64,000 nt of DNA from Desmodesmus armatus (Eukaryota > Chlorophyta > Chlorophyceae > Sphaeropleales > Scenedesmaceae). The stretch covers positions 248,001 through 312,000 of the forward strand of contig VIIQ02000085.1 of assembly GCA_007449985.2 (NCBI GenBank), written 5' to 3'. Shown here one piece after another: positions 28,130-39,400 of the stretch. The position numbers and the translations under genes are program-made. Numbering within the stretch: the stretch's first letter is position 1; each line of letters starts with the position of its first letter. A model generated the notes under the pieces. The model saw only the letters and a program-made list of their open reading frames with translations. It was not told the DNA's origin and ran no database searches.

Positions 28130-28200
28130 ACAGTGCAGGTGTTGGGGGACAAAGTCCCAACATTGGCACTAGCCACCCGGCAAGGGCGCACGAGGGTGCC
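28130..28200 (-). repeat. Interspersed repeat R1, copy 3
   Basis: Read on the minus strand it contains GGCACCCTCGTG, then GGCTAGTGCCAATGTTGGGA and TTTGTCCCCCAAC, matching the copies at 1410 and 37630 in order and spacing. Confidence 0.6.
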
Positions 28201-28354
28201 GACAGGGCCTGTTACTACCAGTAGTACTCAGGATTAGTTATCCAATCCCTCTGGTCAAGTATAAGGGCAATCAAAGCACCGACCAAGCCAGCCGTCACTT
28301 TGGCAGTTGGTGCTGCCAAAGGCTAGGAACAGCCCAAGTCAAGTGCCTTTTCAA

Positions 28355-28400
28355 GGCAATATGTAATTGGAAATAGTGGCAATATGTAATTGGAAATAGT
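28355..28400 (+). repeat. 23-bp direct tandem duplication
   Basis: ggcaatatgtaattggaaat plus agt is repeated twice back to back, with a third partial aatatgtaattg at 28422-28433. Confidence 0.85.
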
Positions 28401-28621
28401 GCAACGCATTGGTGGCTTTTGAATATGTAATTGAGGGGTGATAGTCTGCTGCTTGGCAGCTGCTCTATAAAGAGCGGGAAATTTCCCGGGCCTGCCTCTG
28501 CTACACCAGCACTTGGTACAAGTGACATCAAGTGACTCTGCAAGGAGACATGCAACCCGTCTGAGCCTCAACTTATGCCAGTGGTTCACAATAAGCGTAG
28601 CCTGCGTACTTACGTACTTAC

Positions 28622-31146
28622 TGGCAGTACCGTCCCTGCTACTAGGTGCACCACCGTCCAAGCCCGCCTCGCTATCATCATAACCCCCGTCCCTGTGCCC
28701 ACGGTCGCGTGTCACGTCCAACCTGAGGTTAGCTGGCCTAGCCAGGGGGATGTCCTTGTGCTGCTTACACAGGGTCTTCAGCAATTTGATATACATCTCC
28801 AGGGCACCTGACACATCGTTGAAGACGCTCACAGTGTTGTCAGAGTTTGTGTTGCCCTGGGTAACGGTTGCATTGCCTGCCACGCTGGCGTCTGCAGTAT
28901 TGTTCTCCTGTGTAATGTTGACCTGCCCGCCCTGTGCTGAAGAGACACTGCCATCATTCACAGCAGTAGAAGCTGCAGAGTTGCCCACTATGGGCTGGAA
29001 CTTGGCATCAGCGTAACCATTGATGATGGTACTTTGCAGCATCTGGGTGACGGTAGTTGTAAACATGCTGTTAGTTGACCCGCCGTTTGACTCCGCCAGC
29101 GCATCCGCGATGAACCCAGGGAGGGTGATGAGGCCGTTCGTCCACAACAGAGTTGCCTCGATGGTGCCACTAAATGTCTTGGCGTAGGGGCCGGAGCCTG
29201 AGCGCAACTTCACAGGTCCGCGAGCGACGAGGGTCACGCCAGCCATCGTATCATCGTACATGCCCTCGCCATAACCCTCGGCGGATGCAATATTCACTCG
29301 AGCGGCAGTAGATGCTGTGCGGGGCTTCGGCTCACTGAGTGCGTCAAAGGCGCTGTCGATCGAGTGACGCCTGGCGACGACCTTCAAGGCTTGCCCTTGC
29401 CTTGTGCGACCATTCACACATCGTTTGAGATTCTGGGGTCGTCCTCGAGTCCAGGCAAGACGGGTAGGACAATAGTTGGGGGTGTGATTGTGGGTGGCGG
29501 GAGGGGTGGTGTTGTCGGCTTGAGTGGGAGCAGGGGCTTGAGGGTTGCGACGTCGAGGGGCAGCTTGGTCTTGGTAATCATTGCATAGACGGGAATCTTG
29601 CCAAACTCCACTTCCGTGGTGTGTTCCAGAAGGGGACTGCATGGTGTGCCTGACTTGTACGTGAAGCTGTGTTGAACGTTGCGCACAGGCGACGAAGCAC
29701 ACAAACATGACAGGGACAGTCAGGTTTGTCTGCAGACAGGCTTGGCTCAAGTGACTGGCATCTCTCTCAAACAAAACTCCAGGTGCTCACGGTACCGGTG
29801 CTCAGCACCATGCTGGTGGCTATGTGCCTATGTGACAGAGGTTGTAGGGCTGCTGCGCAGCTGGTCAGCTCCCTTGTGTAAAATCGTCCCACCCTCACTC
29901 CAACACCCCACACAAGGTGACCCCTACTCTCAGCGCTGCTGGCAGTACAGTAGCTTACTGACTTCAAATCAACCAAATCATAGTTGCATTTGGAGCTATG
30001 AAGCTCAAGAGCTCATGCCAGCCATTCACTGATATCACGGAGAATTTACTACTGAGTTGTGAAGGATCCATTCAAGGTTCCAACTTCCAGTGCCCTCTGG
30101 TGACCAATGTCCACAGGTCTCGGGATATCATACTTGATAAGGTCGGCCTGACCCTTGCCAATTTCAGTTAGAGGGGTGGGAGTGCTGGTGATCAGGGGGC
30201 CTAAGTCCTGGTCATCATCATAGTCGGCAGACTTGGTGCTGGCAGTGGAGGCATAGTAGGCAGACTTCTTTTGGCGGCACACTAGGCCGAAGCTGTGGGT
30301 GGGGAGATGGAGTGACAATGGCAGCGCACAGGCAGGAAGGGTGAGAAAGTAGTGAAGTGCTGGCCCAAAAAAATGGGCTGGCCACTCTGGCAGTTCAGGA
30401 AAAGTGCCTTCAGAAGCCAAGGCGCAAAAGCAGGAGCAACTGCAATGTTCTCTGCACATGCATGGGGGTCTTCAGTTGTGAATGTACAGGAACTACTAGC
30501 ATCAGCAGCTGCTGTAGTTGCTTACTTGATGTGTGTGTCAGTTGTGTTGCGCAGGGCATGTGCTGCTGCACTGGGCACGCCTGCATCAGGGTCTTAAATG
30601 AGCTCCAAATTTATGATCTCCCTCTTTGAGCCCACATACTCGCTGCCGCTGCAGGGCATTTGGAAATGACAACCAGCAGGCAGGTCAGGCAGCTTGTGGT
30701 TGTGCCAAACTGGCCATGCTGCTGACACTGTGCAGAGTGTTGCTGGCGGAATTTGTCAGTGTTGAGACGCAGAGTGTCATTTTTGCGGGCCCCACATGGC
30801 GCAAATGTTGCATAGACTGCAGAGCAGTTTATTTGGCCAAGAACCTGTGCTCAGGCCGATGGTCACGATCAGAATTGTAAGGCTTGTAGGGCGAGTAGTA
30901 GCCATCAGGATCGTCAGCATAGCCACTGATAGGTGAAAGCAGTCTGCGGGTGTGGTCCTGCAGCAGTAACGAAAGGCAGTGCTTTGGTAAGTAGTCAAGG
31001 CACTACCGTACCCCGCACATACCGGTGGTACTGGCACTACTGTTTCTCACCTGTTGATACTCCAGATGGTGGCGCGAGTAGCCTCCTGCCTCCACACTTG
31101 CAACAAATGCAATGCCTACTGCAATGATCAGCAGCCCCAGGCGCAT
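28622..31146 (-). CDS. Secreted protein with Tyr/Asp-rich, Pro-rich and Asn/Gln-rich parts, unrecognised; 3' end unresolved
   Basis: Exons in coding order: 31051-31146, 30845-30957, 30050-30292, 28622-29666, then unknown. Exon 1 is a signal peptide (MRLGLLIIAVGIAFVASVEA, cleavage likely before GGYSRHH). Exon 2 is Tyr/Asp-rich (GYADDPDGYYSPYKPYNSD). Exon 4 holds a Pro/Thr-rich segment (LPLKPTTPPLPPPTITPP), a folded-looking part (VTLVARGPVKLRSGSGPYAK, LLWTNGLITLPGFIADALAE) and an Asn/Gln/Thr/Val segment (QVNITQENNTADASVAGNA). Exon 3 joins exon 4 through donor TA|GTAAAT, avoiding the TAG. In exon 4 the frame switches at a GGGG run (29435-29438), best explained by one missing base. A strong GTAAGT donor at 28621 ends exon 4. 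No family was recognised; an extracellular matrix or cell-wall role is a guess from composition. Confidence 0.62.
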
Positions 31147-31556
31147 TTCGTTTGGCTGAGCGGTTTTTGCGTGTTTGCAGTTTCTTCGCTTGAGCGTAAA
31201 GCAAAGAGCTTAGGAGAAGTTTAGTGCGTTTGATTGCAAAATAGACAGACTTCCGTGTAAGAAAAGCAGGGCGATCTCCAAGGAGACTGCAGGGCAGTCA
31301 CGCAATCACACACTCAACACAGTGGTACCAACCACAACGAGGTGCTAGGTGCCGCGACATTGATTGAGAAGCAACATCAACTGATACGTACTGTGCCTGC
31401 TCCGAAGCATCCTCTTCGTCGTGTCGGAACCTGCGATCTACTGAAGTTCAATCATCAGCACTCTGACGCCCTCGAGATTGCTCAACAAGTTTTTTTGTTG
31501 CCTCAATTGCTTATTGTCCACGTCGGTCGGGCCCTTACACAAAGATCTCTGATACC
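31147..31556. promoter_or_regulatory. Divergent intergenic region, secreted protein / phosphatase-like
   Basis: 410 bp between two outward-facing start codons, so a shared promoter region is likely. No other gene is seen. Confidence 0.45.
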
Positions 31557-34500
31557 ATGGCACTGGCACGCCACACACCAGCAGTAGCATCTAGAGGCCG
31601 TGCTCCCACGCCGTTCGTGGCACATGGGCAGCATCGTATCAGCAGCAAGCGTCTCAGGCATGTCTCGCTGGCAGCTCAAAACAGCACTGCCCAGAGCACC
31701 CTCTCCAGCGCAGCAGCAGCATACCCCCCACTGGCGCCCCTGGACAGTGAGTTGCTGACACCGCGTCCGCTCTGGCCAATTGGCCACTGCTGAATCATGG
31801 GCAGCAAACACTCCACATGCAGCTCATACCAGGCCTGCAACAGAAGTGCTGCAGCAGGCTGAGGCAGCAGACGCTGGCTGTGTGACAGTCGCAGCAAGCA
31901 TACTGCACCCATTTGAAGTCCCAACGCCTCCAATGCTGCAACAACGTCCCCTTAAGGAGTCATGCAAGGGTATGTCGCTGTCACGCCAACCAACCGCAGG
32001 CAACTACGAGGAAGTACATGCGTTCTCTGACTTTGCCAACTGGCTGATCCCTGACAAGCTGCTAGTGGGTCGCTATCCCTATGTGGAGCCCAGCCGCTGC
32101 AAGACATATGAGGAGGGGGAGCAGAAGTTGAAGCAGATCCTCAAGGCAGGCATCACCTCATTCATCTCACTGCAGGTGGGTAACTGGAAGGACCCCCCCT
32201 CTCCGCCCCTACCCCCGCCCCTGCCCCATGTTGCCCGTCCCGGCCTGCCCACATGCTAGATGGCGAAGGAACATTGCGAGCATAAGCTTACCGCTTCCCA
32301 CTGCGCGAAATCGCGTGGCAAGCAGAATGCGCAGACCGTCACGGCAGGCACCACATCCACCACTGCATGCTGGTTGAGCAGTGGGGACCCCCCCCCCCTC
32401 CTCCAGCACTTGCAACATCCCCTTAGTGTTTGACCTCCTTGATGATGTCCTGTGTCGTTGGGCTGAGATAAGGCTCTGCATGCAGCCTCACTGTCTAATC
32501 CAATTGTGTCCTGTTGCAGGCTGAGGTGCCCTCCCAGGATGAGATGCGGCTTGCTGGTGTGGGTGGCTTCATGCCCTACAAGGCACCAGCAGAGCTCATC
32601 AAGCACTCACTGTGCGGGTGAGTGCTTTGATTTGTTGGCCTCATCTGGCGGGTGTGGGGTTGGGGTGCAGCAGCTGCCCCTGTTGGTGCTCAGCAGCACT
32701 TGCAGAACTCATCAAGCACACTCTGCACGGGGGAGTGCTTCCTTCTGGTCTTCTCTTTGGCAAGGCAGTTTGGCAAGGCATGTTGTCGTTGTTTGCCCTC
32801 GCTTTGGTTGTGGGGTTTGGGGTGCAGCAGCTGCTGCCTATGGGTTCCAGCAGCACCTGCAGAACTCATCAAGCACTCTCTGCGCGGGGGAGTGCTTCCA
32901 CTTTGTTCTTCTGTTTGGCAAGGCAATTTGTGATTTGCCTTCGTTTTGTGGGTGTGAGATTGAGGGTGCAGCAGTAGCCCCCTACAGGCCCAGCAGCACT
33001 GCTTTTTGAGGGATCCCAGGGTTACTTGCAGGGCACCCACGGTTTACCAAGCACTCACTGTGTGGGCTACTGTAAGCATAGACCACTGGGGTCACCCAGC
33101 AGGAGCTAGCTCCACTGCCTTGGGTGCTCTGCATATGTGTGTGTCACCTATATGACGGCATGTGTTCACAATTGAACATACAACAGGAGTGTTCACTGGC
33201 CTGTCTTGGATGGACTCTGCTGCTGCTGCTCCATCCCATGCTGCTGCTCCATCCCATGCTGCTGCTTTGTCTTGTGCTGCTGCTGCTGCCAGGCCCCCTC
33301 CTGAGGAGTTGATGAAGGGTCTGCGCACACCAGAGCTGGACAGATGGCTGCCACCAAGGGTGAGGGGCAGCACTGACTGTTGGGGAGGCTGTGGCTGGGG
33401 ATTGGGATCCCGATCACACAACACATATATATCCTTTCAAGATTTGACAAGCAGTTGGCTAATTGCAAGCAGGGACTCGGGGGGGGGGGGGGGGGGTAAT
33501 GTGCACCTCGCCCCATGTGGGATGATGCGCCCACAGCCAGTGCTTTGATGCTGTTGCAGCCCATGTCCCAGCTGTGTGACTGCTTCCTTGTGTTGACCAT
33601 CCTCACTCGCCTCACCCTGGGCCTGCCTCTGTTTGCTGCTGCAGCACAAGCCTGCCACTCCTGCCTATGACGCCTACAACGAGCGGGAGAAGTTGGCGTT
33701 TGCTTACAACCCCATCCAAGACCTCAGCGTGCCAACAGAGCAGCAGTGAGTGCAAAATCTTTGCCTGCAATAGCTTGTGCACACCAGCCGTCGCCAGCAA
33801 TAGCTTGTGCCTTCATGGTGGCACCAGTCATGTGGACCCCATGTGCTCTTGTCAGCCTCGCTGCCTGTATCAGAACGGATGCTGCCTGTATCTAACGGAT
33901 TATCAGCACTCAGCCTGACTGCTTGTTTTCCCATCAGCCCCTGGCTCCTTTGCTGGGTTCATGGCGTTGCCGTGCCAGTCTCTGCAACTGTAACTGCTTT
34001 TGGTATGGCTGGTCGCATTCACCAGTTCCTCTGGTGGCGATCAACGTGTGCCGGCAGTCTGACAGCACGGGTCTGTTGTTTGTCTGTTTGCGCTGCGCGC
34101 CTGCTGCTGCTGCTGCTGCAATCTCAGGCTGCGTGACATTGTGTCAGACCTGCAGCGCCGCATTGCAGCTGGTGAGGTGCCGTACGTGCACTGCTGGGGC
34201 GGCCGTGGCCGCGTGGGGCTGGTGGGCGCCTGCTTCCTGGCAGCAACCTACGGGTAAGCCTCTACAAATCCAGCGGGGTTGCGATATAATACATTACTTT
34301 CCATCTGTTTCCAGCATGGGGTTGCCTTGCGCAGATATGACAAGTTGGTGTGGGGAAGGATGCACAGGTCACCTGATGTGTTATTGTTGTAGTAAGATCG
34401 CAGAGGCTGAAGTTGCCGTGTCTGTCAACGACAAAAAGTGGTTAGTGATGCATATGCACAGGTGTTAGTAGGGGTGGCTTTGCATGAACATGACTTTGGC

Positions 34501-35086
34501 AGTGTTGTAAACGGGCTGCTTGTGGTCCGTTGTGGCAGCAGTGCCTTTCCTGCATGTGTCCTGCACAGGCCAGCACAGTGGCGCTTGCCCGAGGTTTGCA
34601 CCACTGCTGCGCACACTTACACCGACTTCATGCTAGAAGATCATCTGTCTCATAGCTTTGCGCGCATGTCTGCCTGCCATTGCTTTGTGTTCTGGACTAT
34701 CTGTCCCGCACCCAGGTTAAGTGCTGATGAGGCGCTTGAGCGGCAATGCTGCTCAATTTGACGTAGAACTTATCATGCAGGCACAGCTGTCACTGCACAT
34801 ATGTGTAGAACACTGCCCTCCGGCACCCCTGGTCATGAATGGCAAAGGCAGCTGTGCTGCGCGAACAACACAAGGACGTGATGGGGAGGCTGACCTACTC
34901 GTACTTCTGCCTGCGCTGCCCCGCTTCGTGCCGCGCTGCCTTCTCGCACCCAGGTTGAGTGCTGAGGAGGCGCTTGAGCGTGTGCAGCGTGCCTTTGACA
35001 CCCGCAAGGACAATGAGAGGCGCTCACCTGAGACAGACCAGCAGCACCAGGTGGTGCGCGACTTTGTCAAGGCAATGAAGGCTTGA
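31557..35086 (+). CDS. Tyrosine-phosphatase-like protein with CX5R loop, probably plastid-targeted
   Basis: Exons 31557-31746, 31823-32175, 32520-32617, 33293-33359, 33645-33745, 34128-34253, 34954-35086; all phases agree, 355 residues. The first 60 residues are rich in Arg, Ser and Ala with almost no acid (MALARHTPAVASRGRAP), typical of a chloroplast transit peptide. The body reads FANWLIPDKLLVGRYPY, KAGITSFISLQ, EMRLAGVGGFMPYKAP, then the signature VPYVHCWGGRGRVGLVGAC, a Cys-X5-Arg phosphate-binding loop of the dual-specificity/PTP fold. The residue after Arg is Val rather than the usual Ser/Thr, so activity may be reduced. The end is DNERRSPETDQQHQVVRDFV. Substrate unknown. Introns carry duplicated splice boundaries (32595-33010, 34705-34745). 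Confidence 0.8.
32585..33010 (+). repeat. Tandem copies of the phosphatase exon 3 donor region
   Basis: The end of exon 3 (CTCATCAAGCAC to the donor at 32618) recurs at about 32706-32740 and 32863-32897, each within a unit of roughly 150 bp that also repeats the intron (GGGTGCAGCAGCTGC, TTTGGCAAGGCA). A fourth unit, near 32965-33010, keeps only intron sequence. In copies 2 and 3 the donor GT has become GG. Confidence 0.88.
33944..33998 (+). repeat. Interspersed repeat R3, copy 1
   Basis: About 55 bp resembling segments at 38535-38590 and 45187-45243: CTGGCTCC, TTGCTGGGTT, GCCGTGCC and an end like CTGTAACTG. It lies in a phosphatase-gene intron. Confidence 0.45.
34360..34463 (-). mobile_element. 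R2 retroelement-like insertion, copy 3
   Basis: On the minus strand 34387-34430 matches the longer R2 copy at 22253-22299 along almost its whole length (GCAGACACGGCA-like start, GATCTTACTACAAC end). A 10-bp direct repeat, ATGCACAGGT, flanks it at 34360-34369 and 34454-34463, but not immediately, so the true ends are unsure. Confidence 0.5.
34705..34745 (+). repeat. Truncated duplicate of the phosphatase exon 7 acceptor
   Basis: cgcacccag followed by GTTAAGTGCTGATGAGGCGC repeats the boundary and opening of exon 7 at 34945-34980, about 238 bp upstream of it, then diverges. Confidence 0.8.
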
Positions 35087-36432
35087 ATTTTTGATTCAAA
35101 AAGATACCTTGAAACCTTGAGGTCTTGAACTTCCAATTGTGCCAGAGCAGGAGTGGACTGGTGTTCCTTGGTGCATGCCAGTAGCTCTGCTGCGACAGTG
35201 CTAGCGCTTGGTGCTGGTGGTGTTTTGATTGCAATGTACAGACGCGGTACGGTTGTGATGCAGGCGTGTGGCAGGCCAGGGCAGGATGCACGGAGACTGT
35301 GTTGCTGACAGATCTGGGTGCTGGCTCTCGTTTGTGATGGGATGACAGAGTGACCGTGTGTGTAATCAGGGTGTTGTGGTGTACAAGAAGCAGGGGCTGA
35401 CAAGTGTGCCGCTGCTACTGAACTGTTGGACGATATAGTACAGACAGGACATGCAGGACATGCAATACAAAACGTGTGCTGCACATCATGCAATGCTAAG
35501 CTGCATGCCTTCTCTTGTTGCATGTCTTTGGGGAGCGTGGGCAGTCGTCTCAGCAGCGTCCTTGTCAGTAGCATTCTCTCGGCGAAGATCACCTACTTGT
35601 TTGGTGATTTTCACGGAGAAGATGCTGCTGACAAGGACGCTGCTGAGACAACTGCCCATGCTCCCCAGTCTCATGCAACAACTCGTGTTGTAACTGCTGT
35701 GGAGTGGGTCCAGTCAGCTTTGGCAGGCAGAGAGTGAATTTTGGGATGTAATATTTACTGTGCTGGAAGCCCGGCAGGCCCTGAGCAAACAGCATCAAGG
35801 GCTCCATGGTTTCTGGCACCAAACCCTATCCAGTGGTGTCGGAGCGGCAGCGGCTTGAATCTCACTACACTTGCATCACCTCGTTGCACAAGTCGCTTGT
35901 TGACCCTCAAGTATGATTGATATCACCATTACTCGACCTTGCAGGCGCCCCGTTGGCCAAAGCAAGACAGAATGCAGATGCTCACACCCTCTACACCAAG
36001 ATGGGTGTACATAGTCACGCATGCAACTGACGCAAGCACAACTGACATGCAGGCCAAACAAGTGTGCATCTTCTCTCAGTGATAAACTATGCTGCGATAA
36101 GTCACGACCAGCTGCAGTATACCAACACTCCAAACCAACCACTCCCATCCACAACACCACCCACTGCCCTCTGCTTCTGTCGCTCACTGCGTCCATCGCC
36201 CTTGAGAAACATCTGCCACCATCTGCGCTGCTGCATATACATACTGCACATCGTACTCAGCTGCACTACATCTGCATGCTGTGCTCGGGCTGGTTGGCGG
36301 GCGGGCTGGTCTTGTCTTTTTGGCGTGGCGCACTGGCAGCAGCTGATCGGCTTGCCACCAGTATCAGTTCGGCAGTTGCCATACATGGCAGCAACTGTTT
36401 GGGTGTGATTGATTGCACACAGGAGGGCACAT
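35087..36432. other. Convergent 3' region, phosphatase gene / xylose isomerase
   Basis: 1.3 kb without a supportable gene. It contains the 35517-35679 hairpin; open frames on both strands there are mirror images of the palindrome. TGTAA words lie near 35364 and 35738. Confidence 0.45.
35517..35679. repeat. Long inverted repeat (hairpin), 77-bp arms, 9-bp loop
   Basis: Arms 35517-35593 and 35603-35679 are near-complete reverse complements with scattered mismatches. The shape fits a fold-back transposable element or an miRNA/siRNA precursor. It lies between genes, about 430 bp past the phosphatase stop. Confidence 0.85.
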
Positions 36433-39400
36433 TCACTTTATGTGCATGTCCAGGTAGATCTCTGCTAGCTCCTGCCTGCCGCTGCTCATGGAAGCCTGGG
36501 GATCAGGGTTGCTCAGGGCCCACTTCTCTAACTCCTCGAAATCAACCTGGAGCAGCAGCAGCAGCGGCAGCAAACAACAGCTGAAGCCGCCTCATGCTTG
36601 CGACAACAGAAGAGCAGCAGCATGGGCACGTGCTTCTGTTGGATATTCTATTTTACATGTTGCTGGGAAAATGTGTAATGATGTTGCATACAGCAGGTGC
36701 CCTGCTAAACTTTTGGGGCCTTCTTAGCTGGTTTTGACAAGGGGGGGGGGGGGGGGGCGGAACCCACCGGCTGGCCACACAACAGCCGAGGCTGCCCGGG
36801 GCCCAAGGTCAAGCCTCCCACCAATGAGAGACGCCTGATACACTTCTTACCAGAGGGGTGCCCCAGTGCTCGGACCAAACTGGCATGGGTCCTCTTAGCT
36901 GTTGGCACACTTGGCGCCGAACGTGAAAGCGACAGGTGGGCTTGGTCAAGCCTTCGTCAACAACTCCTGCCTCAACATCCCTCTACTGCTAAAGCTACCA
37001 CTACACCTTGGCGGGGGAAAGGGGGGTATACCCATTGCGCACAAGCCAAAACTCCGCTCACTCCACCCCAAAACTCCAAAACTGCAGGGACCTGCAACGC
37101 ACCTTTCCCTTTGTGATTTTCTCTCCCAGTCCTCCCTTTGCGTGCCAGCTGGCATATCTGTCAGCCACAAGTTCCTCCAGCTTGCCTGACTGCTTCAGGG
37201 CAGCTGCGTTGCGCAGGCCCCGGGCCAAAGCATCCATGCCCAACACGTGCGCATAGACGATGTCCTCAACATTCACACTCTCACGCCTGCGCAGGGGTTT
37301 TTAGGTCCCAAGAGGGAGGGAGGTATGGAAAGGGATGACACCAGACAGAGCAAGCGGGGGGGGGGGGGGTGAGAACAGGGACGGATGATGCAGTATCTGA
37401 AACTGTCACACAAGGGTGCAGATAAGTGTGGCTTGTTAGTCAAGGCATCCATCGCCCAGCACATCGCCATACGTGATATCCTTGCTTGCAGGGTTGAATG
37501 GTACAGCAGGTGTATGGCCCCTGAGGGACGGTGGCAGCCACTGGCCGGCCCTGAAAGGGGAAGGGGGCTGAGCATGGGATGAGAAGGGTGGGGGGCAGTG
37601 CTGGCAGTGTCTGAAATGTTAGTAGGCCCTTTGGGCACCCTCCTGAGCAAGTGGTTTGCTGGCTAGTGCCGAGGTTGGGACTCTGTCCCCAGTTGCTGTA
37701 CTGCACTGTACTGAAATGTCGCTTGACCATCATAGCACGGCATTTCCTGTGTCTACGTGTCAATGGTGCGCACCTGATCTTTGCGTCAAAGTTGATGCCT
37801 CCTGAGCCCAGCCCCCCATTCTTGATGAGCACTCCCATCAGTAGTGTTGCCTCCCGGGGTCTGACAGGAACTGGTCGGTGTCCCAACCTGTCTGTGCATC
37901 ACCTACAGCATCATGCAGCCAACAGCAGCAGCCCAGCATACCATTGACCATACTATTTGGGGGGGGGGTTGTTACAAGTGGATACTTTCACCGCTGAGCG
38001 GTACTTACCACACATGCTGTGTACACATGTGTTGGCAGATCATCAGCAGGATTTGGCTCTATTGCACAAAACTGACACATAGATATCAGGCACACTGTTT
38101 TACCACTGTGCGGCTCCTGCAGTGCGTGCTGCATGCTCAGCAAGGAAAGCAGCTGCCCCAAGCTTCTCACCCTTCACTCATGGTCAACTCACAGGGTTTA
38201 GGGTCAGGGTTCACGGTTTCCAAACCCTGAACCCCAAGCCCCTAAACCATCTACCTCTGAACCCCAACACCCTGACCTGTGTTGGCGTCCATGTTGCCCA
38301 GCACACCATTGATGCGCGCCGTCTCAAGCTCATGCTCACAGCTGTGACCTGCACACATGACACAGCACATGTCAGCAAACATGATCATCCCCCTTGTACT
38401 GGCCTGCCTCATGCCAAAGCCTGAAACCCCTGGGGAGGGCCCTCCCCCATCTTGCGCTGTCGCTGCTGAGCCTCCCTCTTGCCTGACGCCACACAAGTGG
38501 TTCAACCTGCGGCATGATGCAGCCCATGAGCCTCTGGCTCCCTTGTGGGTTGCACAGCTTCGCCGTGCCCAATTTCTGTAACTGTAAATGTAACTGATTG
38601 TCACTTCCAGTGTCAACCCGTCCACCAAGAAGCAGGAGCAGCATGCAGCCATCACGCTATGCTGCTCATCCGATCTAATTGCTGCGCCTGCCTCATGCCC
38701 TCACAATGACATGCAGACACGATGCAGGCAAGTGGTTGCCCCCGTGACTGGGGGCAGATTTGCCGTTACATGGCATACCCACCCTCTTTCAGGTTGCAGG
38801 CAGGTGGCAGGCAGGACACCCGCCCTGGGCACGTCTAGGTTGCTGGCATGATGGCCGATTGCATGGCGTTCCCAGCCTCGTGGTTCCTAATTGCAGGCAG
38901 GATAATCTTGCATGACACCCCCCCCCCCTTCTCACCCGAGAGAGTTGCGTGGTTGCACTCAATGTTGAGTTTGAATTCGTTGATGAGGCTGTACTTGCGC
39001 AGGAAGCTGACGGTGGTGGCAGCATCCCAGTCGTACTGGTGCTTGGTGGGCTCCTGCAGGGACATGGGACAAGACCGCTTGCCTGTCAACAGCTTTTCCT
39101 CCAACCAGGGGGGGGGGGGAGTAACAGGCATGGGTCTCTTCCTCGTCGAGCAAGGGTAGGGGAGTGGGTGAGGTGAATCAACAGGCAGGCAGGGGTGCCT
39201 TGCACTTTGAGGGTGATCGACCCATGGCTGCGACGAACAGGGAGCCCCCATCCTCAAGCGGAGCGAGGGTGAGAATAAAGGGAGGGAGGAAGCGATGTCG
39301 CATGCCTGTCTTGTCTGTAAGCGTGACACGTGAGTTGCATCCAGCATGTACATACAGTCATGATGACAGTATGTGTGTTGCAATGCCGTCGGTAATCGCT

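Larger units (their letters stand above)
26999..28621. other. Region between PSMB4 and the secreted-protein gene
   Basis: Contains a second copy of the PSMB4 3' end (27037-27077 against 26979-27006), the R2 copy 2 insertion, R1 copy 3 on the minus strand, and a 23-bp tandem duplication at 28355-28400. Terminal exons of the secreted-protein gene probably lie in its right part but were not identified. Confidence 0.4.

Noticed and set aside
28323..29774. A single 483-codon open frame as one gene
   Set aside because: Its first third is in the wrong frame by codon bias; the coding frame there is shifted and joins after one missing base.
35451..35737. Open frames on both strands with near-identical peptides (SSVLVSSI, DKDAAETTAHAP)
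   Set aside because: The likeness is a mirror effect of the long inverted repeat.
37856..37859. Xylose isomerase as a pseudogene
   Set aside because: All twelve exons, active-site residues and splice sites are intact; the single missing G/C is better explained by sequence error, as in the neighbouring genes.
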